Below are positions 11,559 to 20,532 of a DNA stretch of 64,000 nucleotides, piece by piece; the stretch's first letter is position 1, and each line of letters begins with the position of its first letter. Source of the stretch: Lasiosphaeris hirsuta (lineage: Eukaryota; Ascomycota; Sordariomycetes; Sordariales; Lasiosphaeriaceae); the NCBI GenBank assembly GCA_030549175.1, contig JAUKUA010000005.1, positions 4,712,001 through 4,776,000 of the forward strand, read 5' to 3'. Both the position numbers and the translations under genes were made by a program. The notes beneath the pieces were generated by a model. It did no database searches. It was not told the origin of the DNA and worked only from the letters and a program-made list of their open reading frames with translations.

Positions 11559-13411
11559 GTGATAAGCTCACCCTTGAATTGTAGAATCTCCTCCCGCAAG
11601 AGACGACCCCGCTTGAGCTCACATCAGATGGCGAATGGACCAAATGGCTTGAGGTCAGTAAAAAAGTCGGCCGGACCTATCACACAATCACTAAGGCTTC
11701 TGTGCCTGCTAGTCGCCTGTCTTCAAGCGGGAATCGCTCTCCCAGGTTCATAATGAGTCTCTCCCAAGCCAGGATCGGTCTGGCTACCACATCTTGTGAA
11801 TCAAGAAGCTGTGGAACCAGCAGTCTTGGTTTTCTGACTGGAACCAAGATTATCCGCGCGTGCCAAGCCTATACAGACAGAGCTAGAGACGATACAGTCC
11901 GAACTGTGGATCCTGCCATGGAAGAAAGAGCACTGGCAAAAGCTTGCGAGACTCGTTCCATTTCACAGCGCCATCCGTAGCGCCATCTGGAGGACCAAAA
12001 GCTATTCTACATATCTCGTCAGCAAGATTAACAATGAAACTGTGGAAATGCATACGGCCGTCATGTCGTTTGAGCACCGCGATTGGACCGACAATATTGC
12101 GATATCTTCAACACACTTCCGGGACTCCAACTTCACCGTAGCCATCATCTACGGGTGTAGCGATGAACTGAAAGATGGGCAACCAAGCGTCATGGACAAC
12201 ATAGAAAGTCTTCTAGCCCGCTCACCTGAGGTCAAGGGGCATCCTTTACTACTGCCTGGACTCTTTGCTGAGCTCCAGCGTGACAGGACTGAAGATTTGG
12301 TGGTATGCAGTGCCCAATCGGAGCTTGAACACTTGATGTTTGAGCTAAAGCTTACTCAAAAGAGCGAGCCATCGGACTGGGACGTCAATCACCGGCTGGG
12401 AGAGTTGGATTGGTTCATGTTTCGCCGGTTGGGAGGGATCCGCCTGAAGATGATGGATATAGAGGAAGAAGCGAGGGTGTCTCGGGTGAATATTCTGAAG
12501 ATGATGAAGTATATTGAAGAGCCCACCAGTGGCGGATTTTGGCCAGAGAGTAAGATCCTTCTCTGAACTCACGATGGCCTGATTAAACCAAGGTGTACTA
12601 ATGCGGAAAGCCACACGCCGGGGATCAAAACGGTCAAAGAAACGATTGGGACGTGTTCAAGAAAAACACTAAGCGCTTCAAGGTCAGATTTGAAGAGTTG
12701 TGTAACGAGCTAGATGCTTTCATGGTAAGATGCCGCCGAGGATTTGAGGAGGCGACTTTTGCTAGGGAGCTTGTAAGTTGAGGAATCATCATCCCAACCA
12801 TATCTCGATCTGACTCGACCCTTAGTACATGGTTGAGATGTCAAAGCGGGAGGTCGAAGTGTCAAGACAAGAGGCTGGTACTGCTAGTCGTCAGACTCGA
12901 ATCAACACGGCTATTGCCTTTGTTGCAATGCTCTACCTCCCAATAACGCTAGTCGCGGTACGTTCAGCTACTTCGGAAGCGTCGATGCTCTGGTCTAATG
13001 CAATTGTACTTCCCTACCTAGACAATTTTTGCCATGCCCGTTTTTGACTTTAAAAATCATTGGACGGACGCGAGGCTTCGCTACGCACCCTCGGATGGGC
13101 CCAACCCGAACTCATCCAATTCTTCTCAAGCTCAGCAGACACCGGAGGCCCCGGTAGTCTCGGGATACTTTTGGTGGTACCTCATCGCTTCGGTTAGCCT
13201 TACAGTTCTTACAGTATCCCTTTGGTCTTGGTATACCCGAGTCCTAGACCCATTGAAGGATGCAAATGAGAGAGCTGCTGTGGTCAAGAAGAGAGGATCT
13301 AGGAATTCCATATCTAGAGCGTCAGGCGGCAATGTCCATACAACACCGTCTTGGAACCCACTGGCACGCTATGGTATACGTCAAGATATCATCATCAGTA
13401 ATCTAGTTTAA
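11559..13411 (+). pseudogene. CorA-like membrane protein, intact 3' half, damaged or unresolved 5' half
   Basis: The 3' half splices cleanly: an exon from about 12620 to 12772, then 12826-12957 and 13022-13411, with phase-0 GT-AG introns. It encodes the fungal CorA-like membrane module, with a coiled-coil run (SKREVEVSRQEAGTASRQTR), the first transmembrane helix with the family's YLP.TLV motif (MLYLPITLVATIFAMPVF), a loop, then a second helix (WWYLIASVSLTVLTVSLWSW) and a basic tail. Upstream, a long coding-like stretch ends at a good donor (12549/12550). However, that donor is phase 1 while every acceptor I find before the next exon is phase 0. Near 11820-11900 the protein-like reading also jumps frame. 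The gene is therefore either damaged at its 5' end or has splice sites I cannot resolve. Family members are membrane proteins often found with HET-type genes; transport is not proven for them. Confidence 0.55.
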
Positions 13412-13548
13412 GAAGCAGAGGAATGGAATAGATTTTTACAGTGTGCCGAAATTAACTTTATAGTTTTAACCGACGTTGAATAAGAGGCATGTACCTAGGG
13501 TGGCTAGGGCTCTGAATTGGATTTACCTGAGGTTTTAATAGTTTGTGG

Positions 13549-13865
13549 TATAATATAGCCCTGGTTTTTTTGGGTGTTAGCGTATAGCACTCCCACTAAG
13601 AGGGGTGCCAAAGCCCCGATAGCGCCTTTATAGGTGAAAGAAAAGTCATCTTTGCTATTTTACAAGGCCATTCTAAGAGGGGGAAAGATGTTCTAAAGTA
13701 TAGAATACATTTTTTAAGATGCTGGAAAGACGTTATTAAACTCTAAATATTCCCTTCGAAAGGCTAGAATACCATCTTCTTCTACGATAAGGGCCTTATA
13801 AGAGCTTTAATATCCTTGTTAGCGCAAGTCTTCCGCACTAAGAAATAATCTAGGGTTGGAGTGTA
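13549..13865. mobile_element. MITE copy 1 (TA-flanked, terminal inverted repeats)
   Basis: A 317-bp interval bounded by TA (13549-13550 and 13864-13865). The left end reads TAATATAGCCCTGG and continues to GTTAGCG near 13578. The right end, reverse-complemented, reads CACTCCAACCCTAG and continues in register with the same pattern. Both ends match the better preserved copy at 47090-47333. It is AT-enriched, as expected after RIP, and has no coding capacity. The TA target and TIR layout suggest a Tc1/mariner-type non-autonomous element. Confidence 0.6.
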
Positions 13866-14399
13866 TATATCAAAGGATTTGCACTTTTAGACGATAAAAT
13901 GATTTTAGCACTGAGGTTACGGTAGTGCTGCGCCCGAACCAATTGCTTTTGATAACGCCTCCAATAACGCTTTCCTTACTAAAGTCTAAGACCCACCCTG
14001 AGATTATAATTTCATAATGCATAAGGCAGGCATCTTAGGTACTGGAGTACTTTAGGTATATATGTTTTGCCCACTACCAACGTACCGTCCCTAGGTAGCT
14101 TGAACCCGGCTAGAAGTTGAGAGTGCACGTGCTAGTTCTGAAACTTGTCAGGTTCCGAATCAGTCTGTGAATCTAGATGTAGACTAGTAGACGCAGCCCC
14201 TTTTAACGCCACCAAGACCTGGAATAGGGGTCTAGAGTTGCCATGCCTTACTTGCAGCCCCCGAGGAGACTGAGTTTCGCCGCATATTAGCCAACGGCAC
14301 GAGTTACACGAATAACCAGACTCCTAATCCAGACCATTCACTACTGCCTTGACCCAATCTGTCATCTTTGTTTTTATCAGAATTTCTTTTCGTCTAGCA
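13866..14399. other. No gene seen; upstream of HET gene
   Basis: About 530 bp of non-coding sequence between the MITE and the start codon of the HET gene. It presumably contains that gene's promoter; no motif is clear. Confidence 0.4.
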
Positions 14400-16415
14400 A
14401 TGCGATTACTCAAGACCAAGACCAAGGAGCTCGAATTTGAAGAATTCGCAGGTCGTAATGTGCCGCTGTACTCGATCTTGTCGCACACATGGGGCAGCGA
14501 CGAGATCAGCCTGCAGGACGTTCTCTCGGGCACTCGCGACATGAAGGATCGGGTCGGGTACGCCAAGATCATGGGGACGCGGACGCTGGCGGCAGCACAC
14601 GGCTTTGACTACGTGTGGATCGACACATGTTGCATCGACAAGACGAGCAGTGCCGAGCTGTCCGAGGCCATCAACTCCATGTACCGCTGGTACCAGGAAG
14701 CCGATATCTGCTACGCCTACCTAGCCGATGTTGCAGCGTCTCCCGGGGCGGGCCTCCCGGCGCGGCTCAGCCGCAGCCGCTGGTTTACACGTGGGTGGAC
14801 GCTACAGGAACTGTTGGCGCCGTCGGCCGTCATCTTCCTCGACGCGGCGTGGCACGAGATAGGCACCAAGTCGGACCTGCACGAGGCGCTCTCTGAGATC
14901 ACGGGCATCCCCAGCGCCGTGCTGCAGGGGACCAGCACCCCGTCAAGTGCCAGCGTCGCGCAGCGCATGTCGTGGGCATCCAAACGAGAGACTACGCGCC
15001 CCGAGGACCTGGCCTACTGTCTACTGGGGTTGTTTGACGTCAACATGCCTATGCTGTACGGCGAGGGCGACCGCGCCTTTGCGCGCCTGCAGGAGGAGAT
15101 CATCAAGACGTCGGACGATCACAGCATCTTCGCGTGGGACGTGACCTCCAGTGGCGCCGGCGCCGGCGACGGCGACGGCCCGCTGGCCACGCGTCCGGCC
15201 GCCTTCGCCAACAGCGGCCAGTTTCTCCCGCTTGACTCGTCCGACCCGCTCGTAGACGCCATCACCGTCGACAGCAAGGGCGTCCACCTCAGGGTGCACC
15301 TAATGGACGACCCGGTCAGCTCGCGCAGGGTCGCCATACTCCCGTGCATCACGTGGGCCAACGAGGGCTACGAGCACGGGTTCCGCACCAAGCAGTACCA
15401 GCTGGGGTTCAGTGTGGAGGACGTGTCGACGACGACGGGGGCTGAGGCGCTGTTCGAGCGCGTGCCTGGCTCGCTGCGCGTGCAGAGCCTGAGCGACGGC
15501 GATGATCTGACGGGCAACCTCAAGGTTATCTGCATCCGCCGCCGGCGCGAGCTGGCGCCGACGAGTCACTACCACTCGCCGCTGGCCAAGGCCGCGGCGC
15601 GCGGCAACTGCGCCGTCGCCCGCCTGCAGCTCGCCAAGGGCGTGGCCCGCCCGGACGCAGCCGTGCTGCGGGTGGCGGCCGAGAACGGCCACGCGGCCAT
15701 GGTGGAGCTGCTGCTGGATGCGATGCAGGCTGAGGGCATCGCCACCCGGGACGTGGATACGCTCCGCGTGGCAGCCGAGCACGGCCACGGCGCGCTGGCG
15801 GCGGCGCTGATGCGGCGGGGGCTGCCGGCGGACGTGGACATGCTGCGGGCGGCGGCGCGGGGGGGCCACAGCGGGGTGGCGGGCGTGCTGCTGGGGGCGG
15901 GGCTGCGGCCCGACGCGACCATGCTGCGGGAGGCGGTTGAGCAGGGTCACGAGGGTGTGGCGAGGCTACTGATGGAGGGCGGTGCCGCGCCGGCCCAGAG
16001 CATGCTGCGCGCGGCGGCGGCCAACGGGCACGTCTGGGTCGTGCGGCTGCTGATGAAGAAGGGGCTCCGGCCGAGTGCCGAGATGCTCCACGGGGCGGCC
16101 GAGAGCGGGCGGGAGACCATGGCCAGGCTGCTGCTGGACAGCGGCTTGCAGCCCGATGCCGTTGCGCTAGAAATGGCGGTGCACAACGGCCACGAGGCCG
16201 TCGTCAGCCTGCTCCTGGACAAGGGGGCCAAGGCCAATCTCAACGTGTTACTAATGGCCGTCATGCAGGGGCACGAGCAGGTGGTGGAATTGCTGCTGGG
16301 GAAAGGGGTCCGGCCGAATTTGTTCATCGTGCGGAAAGCCAAGGAGCTCGGGAATGAGTCTGTGGTACGGCTGTTGGAGGAGGGTATCCGGTCACGGGCA
16401 GTAGCAATTACTTAA
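14400..16415 (+). CDS. HET-domain protein with 27-residue ankyrin-like repeats
   Basis: An intronless gene of 671 aa starting at MRLLKTKTKELEF. The HET core occupies about residues 20-230, with YSILSHTWG (24-32), VWIDTCCID (72-80), RWYQEA, WFTRGWTLQELLAP and the C-terminal core LAYCLLGLFDVNMPMLYGEG. HET domains are TIR-like modules of fungal allorecognition and programmed cell death, and are cytoplasmic. After a linker with an acidic beta-rich region, residues 393 to about 665 form ten repeats. Their consensus is x-M-L-R-x-A-A-x-x-G-H-x-x-V-v-x-L-L-L-x-x-G-L-x-P-D-a. The period is exactly 27 for most units, against 33 for canonical ankyrin repeats; the missing residues are the DxxGxTP loop. 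The frame is fully open with a strong GC bias and no RIP scars, unlike its flanks. The partner, if any, is unknown; the small gene directly downstream is a candidate only by position. Confidence 0.9.
   Translation: MRLLKTKTKELEFEEFAGRNVPLYSILSHTWGSDEISLQDVLSGTRDMKDRVGYAKIMGTRTLAAAHGFDYVWIDTCCIDKTSSAELSEAINSMYRWYQEADICYAYLADVAASPGAGLPARLSRSRWFTRGWTLQELLAPSAVIFLDAAWHEIGTKSDLHEALSEITGIPSAVLQGTSTPSSASVAQRMSWASKRETTRPEDLAYCLLGLFDVNMPMLYGEGDRAFARLQEEIIKTSDDHSIFAWDVTSSGAGAGDGDGPLATRPAAFANSGQFLPLDSSDPLVDAITVDSKGVHLRVHLMDDPVSSRRVAILPCITWANEGYEHGFRTKQYQLGFSVEDVSTTTGAEALFERVPGSLRVQSLSDGDDLTGNLKVICIRRRRELAPTSHYHSPLAKAAARGNCAVARLQLAKGVARPDAAVLRVAAENGHAAMVELLLDAMQAEGIATRDVDTLRVAAEHGHGALAAALMRRGLPADVDMLRAAARGGHSGVAGVLLGAGLRPDATMLREAVEQGHEGVARLLMEGGAAPAQSMLRAAAANGHVWVVRLLMKKGLRPSAEMLHGAAESGRETMARLLLDSGLQPDAVALEMAVHNGHEAVVSLLLDKGAKANLNVLLMAVMQGHEQVVELLLGKGVRPNLFIVRKAKELGNESVVRLLEEGIRSRAVAIT
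15576..16390 (+). repeat. 81-bp coding repeat array (27-residue units)
   Basis: Ten tandem units encode the solenoid of the HET protein. Unit boundaries follow the LR-AA-GH pattern; from the third unit on, spacing is 81 bp, and the second unit is a few residues longer. Units have diverged at nucleotide level, so the array is old and not freshly amplified. Confidence 0.8.
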
Positions 16416-16477
16416 ATAGGCCGAAGACGGTAGGCGTGAGACAATCATAAGAGGATCATAAGGAGCCAGCCTGGTAC

Positions 16478-17437
16478 CTCACGGCGACGAAGCCCCGTGA
16501 AAACCCGATACATCGGATGATATTAACTAGGATTTATCATAGTGATCTTGACTACCTTACCAAAGGGCGTCAAAGGGCCTCAAAGGACGCCAGGTGTCCC
16601 TTCGCTTTCCCGCCAAGATGGAGTTGCTACTTAACTAACCTTGATAGGTATCATGGGGCTTCCTACCTCTTGTCATCCTATCTATCGTCTTGATTAACCC
16701 GTACGTATGCCGCCCAGGGTATGTCATAATGGCGAACAGTGGGCTGGGGTCGCAGCTGAGTCGCCCAACCTGGCCAGGCATTAAGGCAACCCGAGAGGCG
16801 AACCTTTCCTACAAATTCTCATGCAAGCGCACAATGCCGGTGAACTCGCGCCGAACAGAACGAACAGCTTGCCAATCCATGCCGCTCCTCACCCTCGGAC
16901 TCTCAACCCATGCCAATCTGGGCCTACCTAGCTTACCTACCTACCTTGCTCTGTCACGATCCCACTGCAGTCCTCGCCCTCCCCTTGACTCCCAATGTCA
17001 CAGAAAGCTAGCATGTCAGGATGGCAGATGACAGAGCTGCCGCGGCCAAAAGGCAAAGTTCAACTCTGCCTAGAAAGACTCATAGAATGGGTACGTGAGC
17101 AATACAGAGAAGACCCGAGTAGTCCACACGAAGATAGCAAGAACTTCTACGTCAAAGTATGTCCCTAACTTGGGTACCTAGTTTCATACACACACACCTT
17201 GACCTCATCTCGAATTTAAAAGAGTCAAAGACACAATGGTCGCTAACATCCGGCTGCCAAATAGTTAAGTAAGAACCAGAACCAAGACATCATTTACCTT
17301 TACTCGAGACTTGAGCTTGACCAGGTTTGTAACCTTGTTTATTTTTCCCTTCTAACCTATCGACTCTTCAGGTCGGGTGCCTCGCTAACCTATGGTTACA
17401 GGAAGATGCCAAAAAGGTAGCCGCGATGTCGGGATAA
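16478..17437 (+). repeat. Duplicated block, copy B (partner at 3895-4675)
   Basis: It contains the same ordered words as copy A: GATACATCGGATGAT near 16508, a shared upstream region with CTCAACCCATGCCA, and the three exons of the small gene. Downstream of the third exon the two loci no longer align. Confidence 0.75.
16995..17437 (+). CDS. Small three-exon gene, copy B, unknown function
   Basis: Exons are 16995-17156 (or 17013-17156 from the second ATG), 17265-17324 and 17402-17437. Both introns are phase 0 and GT-AG (donors GTATGT and GTTTGT, acceptors AATAG and TACAG). The product is 85 aa from the first ATG, or 79 aa from the second, which is the start also present in copy A. Key segments are MTELPRPKG, LIEWVREQY, a short acidic insert relative to copy A, KNFYVK, DIIYLYSRLELDQ and EDAKKVA. 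Exon 2 is two codons longer than in copy A. Indels in both exons are multiples of three and the substitutions are largely conservative, which suggests protein-level selection. No known domain is recognised. It lies 580 bp downstream of the HET gene on the same strand. Confidence 0.65.
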
Positions 17438-18018
17438 TGTCTCCTGTTTTTAGTAGGTAGGTGGCTTGGAGAGACTCGGCTTGAAACAAAGTCCATTGGC
17501 AGTCAGGAGTTGTCAATGGCTGCCAGCAAAAAAAAAAAAAAAAAGGGGGGGTTGTTGGCAAAAGGGGGGGGAGGGGGGGGTTTACGGTCACACTAATCCT
17601 AGCGGTCGCAATCGGTTGCAGTCAATTGAAGAACAGTCAATTTAACACTGCTGCAGACCGCAGGTTGGCTACATGAACCTCTAGCAGGACGCGAGGGGCC
17701 CTAGCGGACGACCGGCCGCACTTTTCTGGGTCCCAGCTGGGCAGGAGCGTTCGGGATTTTGTTTTCCTGGGGACGCGAGAAGGCTGAGATTTTTTGGTTT
17801 TCTGTAAGAGATATAAGTGATAAGAGCAGCGATACCACGTGGATATGAGGCGGCACAAGAACCGTGAACACCAGTGTTTATCCTTTGCGGCCCACAATAC
17901 CAGGTTTTCATCCCATCCGCAAAGTCGCATGTCGTGCTCGGGCAAGTGTGCCATTCCCGGGAATTAGGAGAGTTATCTCCGCTCCGGCAATTGCGGCACA
18001 CTTTGGAGAGAAGAACAA
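17438..18018. other. No gene seen; homopolymer tracts
   Basis: It contains an A-run (17527-17543) followed by G-rich runs (to about 17581) and otherwise unassigned sequence. Confidence 0.45.
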
Positions 18019-18284
18019 TACAACCCTTGTGTTTCTTTGTTAGCGTGTGACTTTTGGGATTCGACCACGAGAAAATATGCATCGTTATGATCATGGGGAA
18101 GGTGTTTTAAAATGCCAGAGATGTACCTTTTTTTAATACTAAAACTGCCCTGGGAAGTACTAATCGTGTCAAAAATATTTCAGAAATGCCGTCTTTGATG
18201 CAGAAAAAGCCTTGTCGGGCTTCAATATCACTTCGCGCAGGAGCGTTCCGCGCTAACAAATAATCCATGGGTTACCTAGAGTGA
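18019..18284. mobile_element. MITE copy 3 (degenerate)
   Basis: The left end reads TACAACCCTTG followed by TTTGTTAGCG (near 18042). The right end contains GCGCTAACAAATAATCC (near 18251) and ends near 18284, which is the inverse of the left end. Both match the ends of the copy at 47090-47333, though less perfectly, and the right-hand TA is not preserved (TGA). It has no coding capacity. Confidence 0.5.
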
Positions 18285-18554
18285 AGGTTGCCGTTGCGTG
18301 CTTGCGCCCCCCCCCCCCCCCCCCCTTCCCCCCGCCCCCTTGCCGGGCTGATGTTAGCTCGATGGGACGGTGATTAGTCGTACTTTCTCCGTCCGGTTGG
18401 GTTCCTTCCTGCTCGTGTTGCCGCCTTGGTCCTTCCAGATGCAAGCTTTGTTAAAAAGCTTGCCAGTGCCCTTTGGCAAGACTTTTCTGCTTTGGAACCA
18501 TGGATGTGAGAGGAAGCCGCAGACCCAAACGACCATATCCAGACAAACAACAAC

Positions 18555-20532
18555 ATGGGTGAGAAACAGGGACGCCGCGCAAGCATCGAGCGCCCGGTTT
18601 CGGTATCTGCATCCTCGACCGCCTCCGAACACCACGAGGTCGCGATAAGGCGCGATAAGATCGAGGCCGAGGTCCACCCCGACATTGACCATGACGAAAT
18701 CGAAGCTGTCGTGGCCGGCCACGAGCTCGACGTCGAGCTCGCTAAGGTGCGCCTCACCACCCCCAAACCCAACGATCTGAAAGGGGCATACTAACCAATG
18801 CCAGGCCCGCAACAGCCCCACGTCGCTGCGGCGCATCGAGACCCGCGGGAGCGTCAAGTCCAAGGTGTCGCGCGCCATCAGCATCCTCAGCCGCAAAAAG
18901 ACACCCCGCGAGCGCATCCCCTTCGCGCCCATCCCGACGTCCAACCTCGACGAGGGCGTCGTGGGGTGGGACGGCCAGGATGACCCTGCCATGCCCCTCA
19001 ACTTCCCCCAGCGCAAGAAGTGGCTGATTGTCGGCCTGCTGTCGGCCATCACCCTGCTCACGCCATTCGCGTCGTCGATTCTCGCTCCCGGCATCGGATC
19101 CCTGAACAAGGAGTTTGGCAATGAGAATCAGATCATCGGGGCCATGACGGTGAGTATCTACCTGCTGGGCTATGTCATTGGGCCGTTGTTTCTCGCGCCG
19201 CTGAGCGAGATTTACGGGCGGCGGCCCGTGTTGAGCGCGGCGAACATCTTCTTCTGCGCATGGCAGATCGGGTGTGCGCTTGCGCCGTCGATTGAGTCGT
19301 TGTTGGTGTTTCGCTTTTTTAGCGGCATTGGCGGCGCGGGGTGTTTGGTGAGCACACCCCCCCAATCCATTCCCCGGGCGACGTTTGGGCGAGGGAGGGA
19401 GAGTGACTGACTGACTGACTGACTGACTTGGGGGTTAGACTCTCGGCGCGGGCGTCATTGCAGATGTCTTTCGGACTGACGAGCGTGGCTTCGCCATTGG
19501 CATCTACACGATTGGGCCTCTGCTTGGTCAGTTAAGTTTCATTTGCCTTGAATATGAGACATGTATGACGGACGGAAATGTTGACTGACGCGCATGTGTG
19601 TGCGTGCAGGCCCAACCATCGGCCCTCTGCTGGGTGGCTTCCTGTCGCAGACCATAGGCTGGCGCTGGGATTTTTGGATCGTCTTCATCGTCGCCGTCAT
19701 CATCGTCGGCCTGACGGAAATCTTCAACAGCGAGACCAACCCGCGCGTGCTGATGCAGCGCAAGGTGGCGCGCCTGCGCAAGGAGCTCAGGCGCGACGAC
19801 CTCCGCAGCTGCTACGACCTGGCCGTCACCGACGTCCATCACAAGAGCCCGACGCGCATCCTGATGAACGGCCTCATCCGCCCGACCAAGATGCTCTTCC
19901 TCTCGCCCCTCGTCTTCTTCCTGTCGCTCTACATGGCCTTTACCTACGGCGTGCTGTACCTCCTCTTCACCACCATCCCCGTCGTCTTCCAGGAGACGTA
20001 CCACTGGAATATCGGCCTGACGGGGCTGGTCTACATCTGCATGGGTCTGGGCAACCTGGCGGGGTGGGCCGTCGTCACGGCCACCTCGGACAGGAGCGTG
20101 GTCAAGCTCACGCGCGCCAATGGTGGTGTGTTTGAACCCGAGATGCGCCTGCCCATCAGCATCTACATGTCCTTCACCCTGCCCGTCACCTTCTTTGTGT
20201 ACGGCTGGACGACGCACTTCCACACGCACTGGATCTTGCCCATTCTGGGGCTGTTCCCCTTCGCCTTCGGCATCATCGGGCTATACCTCCCCATCACGAC
20301 GTACCTGGTCGACTGCTACCCCGTGTACGCAGCCTCGGCCGTGGCGGCCAATACGGTGCTGCGCAGTCTGGCAGGCATGCTGCTGCCGTTGGCCGGGCCG
20401 AGCATGTACGAAACCCTGGGGCTGGGGTGGGGCAACTCGCTGCTGGGGTTTGTGTGTATCGCCATGATACCCGTGCCGCTGCTGATTCACCGGTTCGGGG
20501 CACGGTTGAGGAAGGCGGGGCTGCAGTTGTAA
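18555..20532 (+). CDS. MFS multidrug-type transporter (DHA1 family)
   Basis: Four exons: 18555-18746, 18805-19347, 19439-19526 and 19610-20532 (581 aa). Introns are GT-AG with phases 0, 0 and 1. The product is a plasma-membrane proton antiporter of the 12-TM DHA1 type. It has a long charged cytoplasmic N-terminus and then MPLNFPQRKKWLI before TM1, the usual entry motif of fungal DHA1 carriers. The loop 2-3 signature is APLSEIYGRRPV and antiporter motif C is TIGPLLGPTIGPLLGGF, split by intron 3. A long central loop follows (LMQRKVARLRKEL), then six more helices. The second intron carries a TGAC tetranucleotide run. A degenerate MITE lies 270 bp upstream. A role in exporting the polyketide made 4.5 kb downstream is possible but is inferred from position only. 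Confidence 0.9.
19404..19428. repeat. TGAC tetranucleotide microsatellite in an MFS intron
   Basis: About six tandem TGAC units inside the 91-bp second intron, each also resembling a branch-site core. Confidence 0.7.
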
